11,798 nt of DNA from DASPXY01 sp038227745 (GTDB lineage Bacteria; Planctomycetota; Planctomycetia; Gemmatales; Gemmataceae), in contig JBBRPS010000275.1 of assembly GCA_038227745.1 (NCBI GenBank), positions 1 through 11,798 of the forward strand, read 5' to 3'. A program made the position numbers and the translations under genes. The notes under the pieces were generated by a model. It was not told the DNA's origin and did not search any database. It was given only the letters and a program-made list of their open reading frames with translations. This document shows positions 1 to 6,731 of the stretch, piece after piece. The stretch's first letter is position 1. Every line of letters starts with the position of its first letter.

Positions 1-47
1 GGAGAACCGCGTTCGGCGAGCGCGGTTCTCCGAACCGCGGCTAAACG
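1..47. repeat. Palindromic intergenic repeat, copy 1 (cut by window edge)
   Basis: The arms GGAGAACCGCG (1-11) and CGCGGTTCTCC (21-31) are perfectly complementary, and the right end runs on into GAACCGCGGCTAAACG (32-47). The same terminal GGCTAAACG and nested GGTTC-NNN-GAACC palindrome recur at 4657-4729, 9964-10013 and 11494-11568, so this is the right part of a longer element whose left arm lies outside the window. It sits downstream of the broken HEAT gene. There is no T-run after the hairpin, so it does not look like an ordinary intrinsic terminator. Confidence 0.75.
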
Positions 48-99
48 AGGTGCCTTTCTCCGCGCTGGACTCAGTAAGAGACACGGTCGCGGCCGCGGA

Positions 100-2192
100 T
101 TACTTCAGCTGGGGGACGAGTTTGTCGAGCCCCTTCTTCAAGTTCGCCAGGGTGCGCGGGTCGTTGTGCAAGGCCCGCAGCTGCGCGACGATGTCCGGAC
201 GGCGGGCGAGGCGCTTGACGCCGACGCGCGACAGCGCGTCCACCGCCATGATGGGGCCGTCGTCCGCGCCGCGTTCTTCCGCCTGTGTCCCCTTTCGAGA
301 TAGGCCGGCGTATATCTTGATTTCCGGATCTTTGAGAAACTCCAAAAGGACGTCGAGAGCCCTCTCGGGCGTGGCGGCCACCTGGAACACGCCGAGGATG
401 TAAGCGATGTCATACCGCAGCATCTTGTTGTCCTTCGTCCGCGGCTCGTCGAGGATCGGCAGCAGGGCCTTGAACACCGGGTCGCGATCCTCCGACTTGA
501 TCAGGTAAACGCGGATCGGCCACATCGCGCGCTCGCGGACAAAGGGCGCCTCCCTACGGTCCCCGATGATGCGCAGCACCGTGGGCATGCCGTCCCTCAG
601 CGGCGGCAGGAGGTTCTCGCGGCAGATGCGCGAGATGGCAACCGCAGCCTGGGCGCGGATATTTGGGTTCTCTTCCTTGTCGGCGAGCATCGCGAGCAGG
701 TCGGGCACGGCTGGCTCTGTCGTTGCGAGAAATCCGATGAAGCCCATCACGGCGTTCAGTCGCAAGTCCTTGTCGGGAGACTTGAGGGCCTTGCGTAGTT
801 CGGAGACCGCCTCGGCAGCGACCGGACCAAGTCTGTTGAAGGCAAGCGCCGCTTGACGCTTGAGGTAGATGTTGCCATTTGTGAGCGCGTCGAGCAACAC
901 CGGGATCGCGGGAGCCGATTCCTTACCGCCGATGGTCGCCAGGGCAAAAGCGGCGCTGCGGCGGACCAGAATTTCCTTGTCGTTCTTGACGCGCTCACGC
1001 AGCGCCGCGACGAGTTCGGGGGTCCCCCCGGCCTCGCCGCAGATCTCGCCGATCGAGAACGCGGCCGCTTCGCGCAGCCGATCGTCAGGGTCTTGAAGGC
1101 TCGTCAGCAGGTGGCGCAGAGCGCCGGTCGCCGCCTCACCGATCTTGCCCACCGCGAATGCGGCGGCCCGGCGTTCGGGGACGGTCTTGTCAGGCGCGAG
1201 GTCTTGCATCCACCGCAACAGTGGGATAGCCAACGGGCTTCCGTCCACGATCAGGCGGGTAAGGGCCGAGGCCGCAGCCTGCCCACCTCGGGCGCCGGAT
1301 CCCTCAGCGCCGCGTGGAGGGCCTGGTAAGCGGCCTTCGCTTTCTCCCCCAGGGACGCGCCGGCAACGCGCCCGAGGCACCTGGCGGCCGCGCACCGGGC
1401 GACGGGTCTCGCTCCTGTCCACAAGGTGTTGGCCAGTTCGGGCACGGCGGTCGGACCGTGCGAGGCCAGGGCCTCCACGGCAGCGTCGCGGGTGTCGGCG
1501 TCGTCGTCGTCGAGCAACCGCGTCAGGCCGGCCATCCCCTCCGCACCGAAATCTGCGAGGGCGGCCTTCGCCTGGCGGACAACGTCCCGCTGCGCCCACC
1601 AGCGCCCCCCGAAGGCACCGCCGCGGCGCTGGAGGAGTTGGCCCAGGGTGACGAGCGCTCGCGGCCACCGGGCCACGCGCCACAGGGCCGCGGCCGCCTC
1701 CACCCGCACCGACAGTGCTGTGTCCTCGAGCAGCGGCGTGAGTGCGGGCGCCGCCGCCTTCGCCTCGGGACCGAGTCGGCCGAGCAGCCGGGCCGCCGTG
1801 CCGCGCACATCGGGGTTGTCCTCTTTCAGCGCTCCGACGAGGGTCGGGGTGGCGGCGGTGCCCGCCTCTCTCAGCACGGTTGCAGCTCCCTCGCGCGCCT
1901 GGGGGTCGGCGTCCTGTAGCGCCTTCCCCCAGTGGACCAGCGTTTTCCCTCGGTATAACCTCTCGGCGGAGGGTAACTTGACGGACGGTTGCCGCCCCTG
2001 CTGAATCTCGGGCGGCCCCTGTCCTCCTGAGGAGGGCGGCGTGCCGGGCGACTCCCGCCACCAGGCGAACCAGGCCGCCGTTGTCCCGCCCGCGAGCACG
2101 AGGGCAAGGACGATGGCCGCGGTCCGTCCGCTGCTGACAATAGGTTCGTCAGTAAAGCCGAACTCGCCAGGCTTCGCGCGGTGGTGGTTCAA
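100..2192 (-). pseudogene. Membrane-anchored HEAT-repeat protein gene, frameshifted
   Basis: The product would be a HEAT/PBS-lyase-type repeat protein of about 700 residues. The N-terminal part carries one hydrophobic segment (AAIVLALVLAGG, encoded near 2090-2125), then a Pro/Gly linker, then repeats of about 37 residues with the usual D-x-x-x-VR-x-x-AA pattern (for example EDNPDVRGTAARLLGRLGP). Near 1281-1284 the reading frame breaks. Upstream it ends in DPAPEV and runs to a stop at 1251; downstream the repeats resume in another frame as QAAASALTRL and continue to the TAA at 100-102. Restoring one base would give the canonical DPAPEVRQAAASAL, so a single-base loss is the simplest explanation; a sequencing error is possible. 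The start is also doubtful. No ATG or GTG precedes the hydrophobic segment closely, and the TTG at 2192-2190 has no Shine-Dalgarno. Such proteins are usually protein-interaction scaffolds; no enzymatic motif is seen. The 5' end overlaps the small plus-strand gene at 2181. Confidence 0.7.
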
Positions 2193-2357
2193 GGGACGAT
2201 CGAGCTCTGGGACCCTGAGCAGGTCTACGATGCTCTCCGGCAAGGCCCGAAAAGGCTTGCCAAACAGGCGGCCGACGTGCGGGCGGCCATGCGGCGCAGC
2301 AGTGAAATCCTGGTCGAAGGGCAGATCCCGGACGGCGTCCTGGAACGGGTCAATTAG
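2181..2357 (+). CDS. Small unrecognised protein, possible GTG start
   Basis: This frame is open from 2031 to the TAG at 2355-2357 and encodes a plausible soluble helical peptide: TIELWDPEQVYDALRQG, then a basic helix (RLAKQAADVRAAMRRSSE), ending in DGVLERVN. There is no in-frame ATG. The GTG codons at 2181 and 2184 would give about 58 residues. The frame also reads well upstream (DNRFVSKAELARLRA), so the true N-terminus may be longer or lost. It is followed after 16 bases by the gene at 2374, so the two could be one small operon. I do not recognise a family. Its 5' end overlaps the start region of the broken minus-strand HEAT gene, which leaves no room for a normal divergent promoter and suggests that one or both genes are remnants. 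Confidence 0.4.
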   Translation: MVVQGTIELWDPEQVYDALRQGPKRLAKQAADVRAAMRRSSEILVEGQIPDGVLERVN

Positions 2358-2373
2358 CCGGGAGGGGAGTACG

Positions 2374-2643
2374 ATGGAAGCGAAAGTGGAATCGAGCCTT
2401 GTTGCGTCGGGGAACACCTCCAATCCCAGTCTCATCGTATTGCGGAAGAAAGGATACGAGTTGTGGCTCGAGAAGGGCGACAACGGGTCGCTGTGGTGTG
2501 CCCGGAAAGGAGGGCAAAACTTCCTGGCCTACTCCGGCCCCGAACTGCTCGGGCTCGTCGCCCTCTGGGAAGAGCTTGGACCGGCCTGGAACCAGCAACA
2601 GCCTGGCATTTACAGCGAGTTGCTCGACAAGGTGGAGGACTGA
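2374..2643 (+). CDS. Hypothetical protein, 89 residues
   Basis: The ATG at 2374 is preceded by a strong Shine-Dalgarno (GGAGGGGAG, 2361-2369), and the frame ends with TGA at 2641-2643. The predicted protein is small, acidic and probably globular, with NPSLIVLRKKGYELWLEKGD, then a Trp/Cys-containing beta-rich stretch (GSLWCARKGGQNFLAYSG), then a helical LLGLVALWEEL and a C-terminal acidic tail. No signal peptide or membrane segment is visible. The residue pattern, an N-terminal polar segment followed by strand-like and then helical parts, does not let me assign a family. Its stop is one base from the stop of the convergent reverse transcriptase gene, so the two share essentially no terminator space. 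It probably belongs with the small gene ending at 2357. Confidence 0.7.
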   Translation: MEAKVESSLVASGNTSNPSLIVLRKKGYELWLEKGDNGSLWCARKGGQNFLAYSGPELLGLVALWEELGPAWNQQQPGIYSELLDKVED

Positions 2644-2644
2644 A

Positions 2645-4030
2645 CTATCCCTTCGCCAGCGCCTTCGCGAGCGCCGGCCGCAGCACCTCGGCCTGCTTCG
2701 GGTCCACCATGCAGACGTACTCCACGCGCCCGCGCAGGTACGCCGCGAAGTTCGGCCGGCCCGCGCGATTCTGCGCCTCCAGGCCGTCGCGGGCCGCGTT
2801 GTGCAGGATCGCCCGCAGCAGCCGCACCTCCTTGCGCGACACCTTCGGCCGCGCGTTCACCGTCACGCCCGTCACCTCCTGCCGGTTCGCCCGCCGCATC
2901 ACGCGCGTCTTGCGCGGGTGCTCCGTGAAGCCCTCTGCCTGCACGATCGAGCGCACGCTCCGCAGCAGCCGCCCCACCGCCCGGCCGTTGTCGCCGGAGA
3001 ACGTCAGGTCGTCCGCGTAGCGCGTGTAGGCGTAGCCGTGCCGCGCCGCCAAAGCGCTCAGGCGGCGGTCGAGGCGCCGGCACAGGGCGTTCGTCAGCGC
3101 CGGGCTGGTACACGCCCCCTGCGGCAGCACGCGCTGGCCTAGCGCCACGTAGTACACCTTGCCGTCCACCTCCGCCTGGACGCGCGGCGGCTCGGTGCAG
3201 AGGAGAGCCAGCACGGTCGCGACGTGCTCGCTGTAGCCCAGTGCCTGGAACAGGCCCTTGACGCGGCGGAAGGTGACGCTCGGGAAGAACTCTTTCACGT
3301 CGAGGTTGACCACCACCGCCTTGGCGGCGTGCGGCGTTGCGTTGCTGACGATCGACCGGCCCGGCACGAAGCCGTGCGCCTGCGGCTCGACCTCCAGCCG
3401 CGCCAGGATGCTGTCCAGCACCCAGCGCTGCGCCCGCGCCAGCGCCGCCTTCGGCGCCGAGATGCAGCGCACGCCGCCGGTCTTCTTGGAGATCTCGAAG
3501 CGGTGGTAGTGGACGACCGTGGCGCCGCGGCGGTGGTAGGTCAGCCAGCGCAGGCTGCTCAGCGTGATGCCCATCTGGGCGGCGAGGTCCTGGCTGCTGT
3601 GGATGACGGGCAGGCCGCGGTTGGTCAGGGCGAGGACGGCGGCGGTGGTGTTCTGCAGGCCGCCGCTGTAGCCGGCGCCGACGTGGACGACATTCTCTTT
3701 GCGGAAGGCGTCGTAGGCCTCGCGGCGCTGCTGCTGCTCCTGGGCGTGCTTGGCCTTGTTGGCGGCGCGGCGTTTCTTGCTCTCCTCCCAGCGGCGCTTG
3801 CGCTCCTCGGCGAGGGCCTTGTCGGGGTTCTTGACGAGCGAGGCGGTCTTGCGCAGCTCGGCGATCTCGGCCTCCAGGCGCTTGCGCTCGGCGGCCTCCT
3901 GAGGCGGCTCCTCGGGGAGCACCTGCCGCTCCGCCCAGAAGCCGTGCAGGCGCATCCGCTCCATGAGCATCTTCTCGTCCGTCCCCTGGACGATCTCGCG
4001 GTAGAGTTTCGCCTTGTCGCTTTCTGCCAT
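2645..4030 (-). CDS. Retron-type reverse transcriptase with long N-terminal extension
   Basis: This 461-residue protein is predicted to copy part of a partner ncRNA into msDNA. The RT core spans about residues 140-440. The finger/palm motifs are visible: HGFVPGRSIVSNA (219-231), NLDVKEFFPS (242-251, catalytic Asp244), LPQGACTSPALTNALC (302-317) and the catalytic YADD (338-341). Two retron hallmarks are present: NAxxH as NATPH (230-234) and VTG (386-388). Retron RTs are usually about 300-350 residues. This one has an extra ~140 residues, highly charged and Lys/Arg/Glu/Gln-rich at 45-110 (probable helix or coiled coil), of unknown role. No maturase, HNH or integrase domain follows, which argues against a group II intron RT. 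The gene lies 35 bases downstream of the HicB-like gene, on the same strand as the two msr-msd-like elements. There is no strong Shine-Dalgarno, so coupling to the upstream transcript is likely. Known of the family: retrons act in phage defence with a ncRNA and an effector. Confidence 0.93.
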   Translation of the reverse strand: MAESDKAKLYREIVQGTDEKMLMERMRLHGFWAERQVLPEEPPQEAAERKRLEAEIAELRKTASLVKNPDKALAEERKRRWEESKKRRAANKAKHAQEQQQRREAYDAFRKENVVHVGAGYSGGLQNTTAAVLALTNRGLPVIHSSQDLAAQMGITLSSLRWLTYHRRGATVVHYHRFEISKKTGGVRCISAPKAALARAQRWVLDSILARLEVEPQAHGFVPGRSIVSNATPHAAKAVVVNLDVKEFFPSVTFRRVKGLFQALGYSEHVATVLALLCTEPPRVQAEVDGKVYYVALGQRVLPQGACTSPALTNALCRRLDRRLSALAARHGYAYTRYADDLTFSGDNGRAVGRLLRSVRSIVQAEGFTEHPRKTRVMRRANRQEVTGVTVNARPKVSRKEVRLLRAILHNAARDGLEAQNRAGRPNFAAYLRGRVEYVCMVDPKQAEVLRPALAKALAKG

Positions 4031-4065
4031 GACGCGGCTCGTCTTCCGAAGGAATCAGGGAGGAG

Positions 4066-4281
4066 TTATGCGATCTGGGCTTCGACGTAGGTGCATTGCG
4101 TCGTCGGTTCGGGCACCGGCAAGCCATCCTCGCGCAGGCCGTCGATATGCAACGCGATGGCCTCGCGGATGAGTTGCTGCGCCTCTTCTGGGGAGTCGCC
4201 GACCGCGACGCAGCCCGGCAGGTCGGGGACGTAGGCCCCGAAGCTGTCTTTCCCTTTTTCGATGAGGACGGCGTATTGCAT
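4066..4281 (-). CDS. hicB: HicB-family (HicB-like antitoxin) small protein, solitary
   Basis: The product is 71 residues and starts MQYAVLIEKGKDSFGAYVPD, followed by LPGCVAVGDSPEEA and a helix (LIREAIALHIDGLRED). This is the degenerate RNase H-like fold of HicB antitoxins: paired strands, the conserved P-D-LPGC-x-x-x-GD-x-x-EEA signature, then an amphipathic helix. HicB normally binds and neutralises the mRNA interferase HicA, and longer versions carry a C-terminal DNA-binding domain. Here the protein ends right after the core (VEAQIA), so no DNA-binding tail is present, and I find no adjacent HicA-like gene. The ATG at 4281 was chosen because the longer upstream reading runs into the structured element ending at 4303 and is not HicB-like. 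It sits between that element and the RT gene, so it is probably co-transcribed with them. It may be an orphan antitoxin, or a component adapted to this retron. Confidence 0.8.
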   Translation of the reverse strand: MQYAVLIEKGKDSFGAYVPDLPGCVAVGDSPEEAQQLIREAIALHIDGLREDGLPVPEPTTQCTYVEAQIA

Positions 4282-4302
4282 TGGTACTCGGGACAATGGC
4301 GT

Positions 4303-4554
4303 GATCCCCTCGGCGAGGGAGAGTCGGCAGGCTTTACGAACATCCTGCGGACGTGCTCGGTCCACTGAAGCGGCCCGCAAATGTACACGGGCCGCGGGGC
4401 CCGGCGGGCCCTACCCAGCGGCGGCCCGTGTACATTTGCGGGCCGCGGGGTGACGACCGATCGCGTGACGATTGGGAGGCACGGAAGCCGGCACGGCGTA
4501 ACACCGTACAGATGGCTAAAGCACTCCGCCGCCCTCCCCCTCGCCGAGAGGATC
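4303..4554 (-). ncRNA. Candidate retron msr-msd RNA, copy A
   Basis: Reading the minus strand from 4554, the element opens with an arm beginning GATCCTCTCGGCGAG that is complementary, with a few G-U wobbles and mismatches, to its 3' end (plus-strand 4303-4330). This is the a1/a2 pairing of retron RNAs. TTAGCC follows the arm directly (plus 4514-4519); in retrons a G in such an AGC at the end of a1 primes msDNA as the 2'-linked branch, here plus position 4516. A small hairpin follows (ACGGTG-TTA-CGCCGT). Then comes the msd-like stem: 26-nt arms at 4370-4395 and 4421-4446, perfectly complementary, closing a 25-nt loop (4396-4420). A 252-nt length fits known retron RNAs. The strand was chosen because the RT has the same strand and only this strand places TTAGC after the arm. 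It ends 21 bases before the HicB-like start. That it is reverse transcribed is inferred. Confidence 0.75.
4370..4446. repeat. Perfect 26-bp inverted repeat with 25-nt loop (copy A)
   Basis: The arms 4370-4395 and 4421-4446 are exact reverse complements. The outer GCGGCC and inner CCGC of the stem are shared with copy B, while the 16-bp core (4376-4391 pairing with 4425-4440, core CGCAAATGTACACGGG) is unrelated in sequence to that of copy B. The loop contains GGGCC-CGGCG-GGCCC, a further small hairpin, and is identical in the two copies. In the retron reading this is the double-stranded part of msDNA. Confidence 0.9.
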
Positions 4555-4656
4555 ACCTCCTTCGCGAAAACCTCAACGCTGCTTCCGCCGAGTACCGGAC
4601 CGCCCGGCCCCTCCTTGGATTTTCCTCGTCGGCCATGGCCGCGGTATCCTGTCAGT
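4555..4656. other. Spacer between the two structured elements
   Basis: This stretch lies between copy A and the palindromic repeat at 4657. I see no convincing coding frame with a ribosome binding site and no clear promoter. It may only be the linker left after duplication of the element and insertion of the palindrome. Confidence 0.4.
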
Positions 4657-4729
4657 CGTTTAGCCGCGGTTCGCAGAACCGCGCTGGGTGGGTGTCGGCC
4701 AGCGCGGTTCTGCGAACCGCGGCTAAACG
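4657..4729. repeat. Palindromic intergenic repeat, copy 2
   Basis: The arms 4657-4687 and 4699-4729 are perfect 31-nt reverse complements around an 11-nt loop. The ends read CGTTTAGCCGCGG and CCGCGGCTAAACG. Each arm contains its own shorter palindrome, GCGGTTC-GCA-GAACCGC, so the strand can fold as one long hairpin or as two small ones. It lies between the two msr-msd-like elements. There is no T-run on either side, which argues against an intrinsic terminator. It belongs to the same family as 1-47, 9964-10013 and 11494-11568. Confidence 0.9.
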
Positions 4730-4741
4730 GAGTGAGGGAAT

Positions 4742-4990
4742 GATCCACCCGGCGAGAGGGAGGCGGCGGCGATTACGAACATCCTGCGGACGCGGCCGAT
4801 CCACTGAAGCGGCCAGGGCACCGTCAGTGTCCGCGGGGCCCGGCGGGCCCTACCCAGCGGCGGACACTGACGGTGCCCTGGCCGCGGGGTGACGAACGGT
4901 CGCGTGACGAATGTCGGACACGGAAGCCGGCACGGCGTAACACCGTACAGATGGCTAAGCGCTCCGCCGCTCCCCCTCGCCGGGAGGATC
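4742..4990 (-). ncRNA. Candidate retron msr-msd RNA, copy B
   Basis: This has the same architecture as copy A. The minus-strand 5' arm begins GATCCTCCCGGCGAG at 4990 and pairs with the 3' end (plus 4742-4770) over about 28 bp with one mismatch and one bulge. TTAGCC follows (plus 4953-4958; candidate branch G at 4955). The next 40 nt (4919-4958) are identical to copy A. The long stem has perfect 26-nt arms at 4809-4834 and 4860-4885 with the identical 25-nt loop. In the a1/a2 arm, a U-A pair of copy A is replaced by C-G in copy B (CTCGGCGAG against CCCGGCGAG, with matching changes opposite), which supports a selected RNA fold. The element starts inside the stop codon of the SWIM gene (TGA at 4991-4989), so it is probably cut from, or transcribed with, the operon message. 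Confidence 0.75.
4809..4885. repeat. Perfect 26-bp inverted repeat with 25-nt loop (copy B)
   Basis: The arms 4809-4834 and 4860-4885 are exact reverse complements around a loop (4835-4859) identical to that of copy A. The 16-bp core (4815-4830, AGGGCACCGTCAGTGT, pairing with 4864-4879) shares no clear similarity with the core of copy A although the flanks of the stem are the same. Confidence 0.9.
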
Positions 4991-6731
4991 AACCCCCTTC
5001 CTGATCTTCATTCTCCAGTCGGCTCATGTGGGCCAGGCGCAGCGCCAGGATATGCTCGCACGGCCCCCTGGTCAACTTGTGCTTCTGGTAATGCCCACAG
5101 GTACACGACGCCTCGATGATCTTGCCCTCGTGATCGACGTGCATCAGCGGCCGCACGCGTGCCCCGTCGCCCCCCTTGGCGCTGCCGGTCAGCTTGTACC
5201 CCGTCGAGACCGGCCGCCGCGCCGTGAGGAAGACATTGCCGCTCTCGAAGATCGCCAGGGCCGCCTTCTCCTCGGGGCTCTTGGCCTGGGCGACGGGACT
5301 GACGGCCGCGGCCGCCTCCTTGACCGTGAACGGCTCGGGGAACAGGTCGCGGTGCCGGTAGACGCCGCCCGCCAGGTCGAACATGGCCCTCCCGATCTGG
5401 CACAGGTACGACAGCGCACTGCGGCTCTTCTCCACGCCCAGGCCCGTCTGCGTCGCCACCGCCCCGTCCGTGGCGTGGTGGACCTTCTTCAGCACCTCGT
5501 AGGTCCGCGTCAGGTCGGCGGCGCCGACGAGCAGCCGCCGCGTCAGCAGGTCGAACTTCTGCGCGCCGCCCGTCCAGTCGTTATCGGTCCAGCCCGACAG
5601 CGCCAGCGTGAACGTCAGCGGTCCCAGGTCGAGGACGTAGACGCTCGGCAGGCCGTGGCCGGCGAGGAAGACGTCGATGCGCTTGCACACCGGCAGCAGC
5701 CGCCCCAGGGTCTGCAAGCGGTCGCGGCCCCAGGTCCGCAGCGTCAGCGGCTTGCTGCCCTCGTAGACCGCCCCCGGCGTCATCTCCAGCGACAGCGGCG
5801 GTCCCCCGTCCAGCGGGGCCGCCGGCGTCAGCTCGATGACGTGCTCCCACGGCTCCAGCACGGCGCGGACGCGCTGGCCCGGCACCAGCTCGTAGCGCAG
5901 CGCCCGCGGCGACTTGCGGACCTTGCGGCGGCGCAGATAGCGGCAGATGTTGAACAGGTCCACCGGCGCCATGTGGAAGCGCGTCAGGCCCAGCGACATC
6001 GTGCTGTGGACCTGCAAAAAGCCCATCACCCAGCTGTCCGGCAGGTCGATCTTCTTCTCCTTGTGGCCGTCGCCGCCGTCCGTCGCCACCGTGAAGCCCG
6101 ACGGCTCGACGTCGAAGCGCGTGCGGCGGTACGTCCGCATCCGCTCCAATTCGTTGTGCAGCTTGGCGCTGAAGTCGATGTTCGTCGTGCCGCACTGGAA
6201 GTCCTTGACGCTGTCGAACAGGTCATACTTCGCCGCCAACCGGGCGTAGGTGCTCTCGTCGCGCGAGAACGCCTCGAACGACACCTCGTCGTCGTGGACC
6301 GTGACGACCGGGTCGAACAGGTACTGCCGCTCGTAGGCGCTCTCGTAGACGTAGTTGAAATAGTCCGTCCGCGCCCGGTAGAACGGCCGCAGCCGGTCGG
6401 TGCGGGCCGCGTTCAGCTCGGCCAGCCGCGCCTCGAGTTGATCCATCTTCGCGCGGGCCTTGAGGCTCTTGACGCCGAGGCCGGCGAGGAACTTGCGGTC
6501 CTGCTCCTCCAGCCAGGCGCGGAACTCGAGGCGGTCGCGCGGCCGATACTTGTAATCGCTGACGACGACGTGATAGAGGGCGGCCAGGGCCTCGCGGAAC
6601 AGCACCGGCTCGCGCAGCTCGCCGCGGAAGTAGGTCGGCTCGCGCAGGTGGTTGGTGGCGAACATCACGCGGGCATCGCGCAGGCCGTTGACGATGGCGC
6701 TGCGGCCGGCGTACTCCATCTGCACGATCAC
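4989..6731 (-). CDS. SWIM zinc-finger protein, probable retron-associated effector or partner
   Basis: The product is 580 residues, with a GTG start at 6731-6729 preceded by GGGAGG at a six-base spacing and overlapping the stop of the HEAT gene (GTGA), so translation is probably coupled. An ATG four codons further in is the alternative. At the C-terminus is a SWIM zinc finger, C543-x-C545-x12-C558-x-H560 (SCTCGHYQKH...GPCEHIL); SWIM fingers bind nucleic acids or proteins. The N-terminal third has a charged helical stretch (about 70-115) that may be a coiled coil. The middle (about 230-275, DSWVMGFLQVHSTMSLGL then FNICRYLRRRKVRK) is basic and could be a winged-helix DNA-binding segment, with low confidence. 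I see no nuclease or ATPase motif. The msr-msd-like copy B begins at its stop codon. From memory, at least one published retron type pairs the RT with SWIM and HEAT/ARM-like proteins; that assignment needs checking. Confidence 0.85.
   Translation of the reverse strand: MIVQMEYAGRSAIVNGLRDARVMFATNHLREPTYFRGELREPVLFREALAALYHVVVSDYKYRPRDRLEFRAWLEEQDRKFLAGLGVKSLKARAKMDQLEARLAELNAARTDRLRPFYRARTDYFNYVYESAYERQYLFDPVVTVHDDEVSFEAFSRDESTYARLAAKYDLFDSVKDFQCGTTNIDFSAKLHNELERMRTYRRTRFDVEPSGFTVATDGGDGHKEKKIDLPDSWVMGFLQVHSTMSLGLTRFHMAPVDLFNICRYLRRRKVRKSPRALRYELVPGQRVRAVLEPWEHVIELTPAAPLDGGPPLSLEMTPGAVYEGSKPLTLRTWGRDRLQTLGRLLPVCKRIDVFLAGHGLPSVYVLDLGPLTFTLALSGWTDNDWTGGAQKFDLLTRRLLVGAADLTRTYEVLKKVHHATDGAVATQTGLGVEKSRSALSYLCQIGRAMFDLAGGVYRHRDLFPEPFTVKEAAAAVSPVAQAKSPEEKAALAIFESGNVFLTARRPVSTGYKLTGSAKGGDGARVRPLMHVDHEGKIIEASCTCGHYQKHKLTRGPCEHILALRLAHMSRLENEDQEGG

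Noticed and set aside
2645..4030. Group II intron RT/maturase
   Set aside because: No maturase (X) domain or endonuclease follows the RT core, no intron domain V-like structure was seen, and NAxxH and VTG point to retrons.
4031..4302. HicA toxin partner for the HicB-like gene
   Set aside because: No 60-80-residue frame with the HicA G-x-H motif was found next to it on either strand.
4066..4380. Longer HicB-like protein starting at 4380
   Set aside because: The extra 33 residues overlap the structured element and do not resemble HicB; the family core starts at MQYAVLIEKG.
4657..4729. Palindromic repeats as intrinsic terminators
   Set aside because: None is followed by a T-run on either strand, copies lie inside same-strand gene blocks and even upstream of the PARP start, and the ends are conserved like a mobile repeat.
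2610..4748. Very long minus-strand frame across the RT, HicB and repeat region
   Set aside because: It is a shadow of high-GC DNA, low-complexity Arg/Ala/Gly/Pro, crossing two real genes and the structured elements.
4370..4885. CRISPR array
   Set aside because: There are only two units about 440 bases apart with long internal stems; no short direct repeats with spacers and no cas genes.
4303..4990. Diversity-generating retroelement template/variable repeat pair next to an RT
   Set aside because: The differing bases lie in paired stem cores and are compensated on both arms; they are not adenine-specific, neither copy lies in a target gene, and the RT carries retron motifs.
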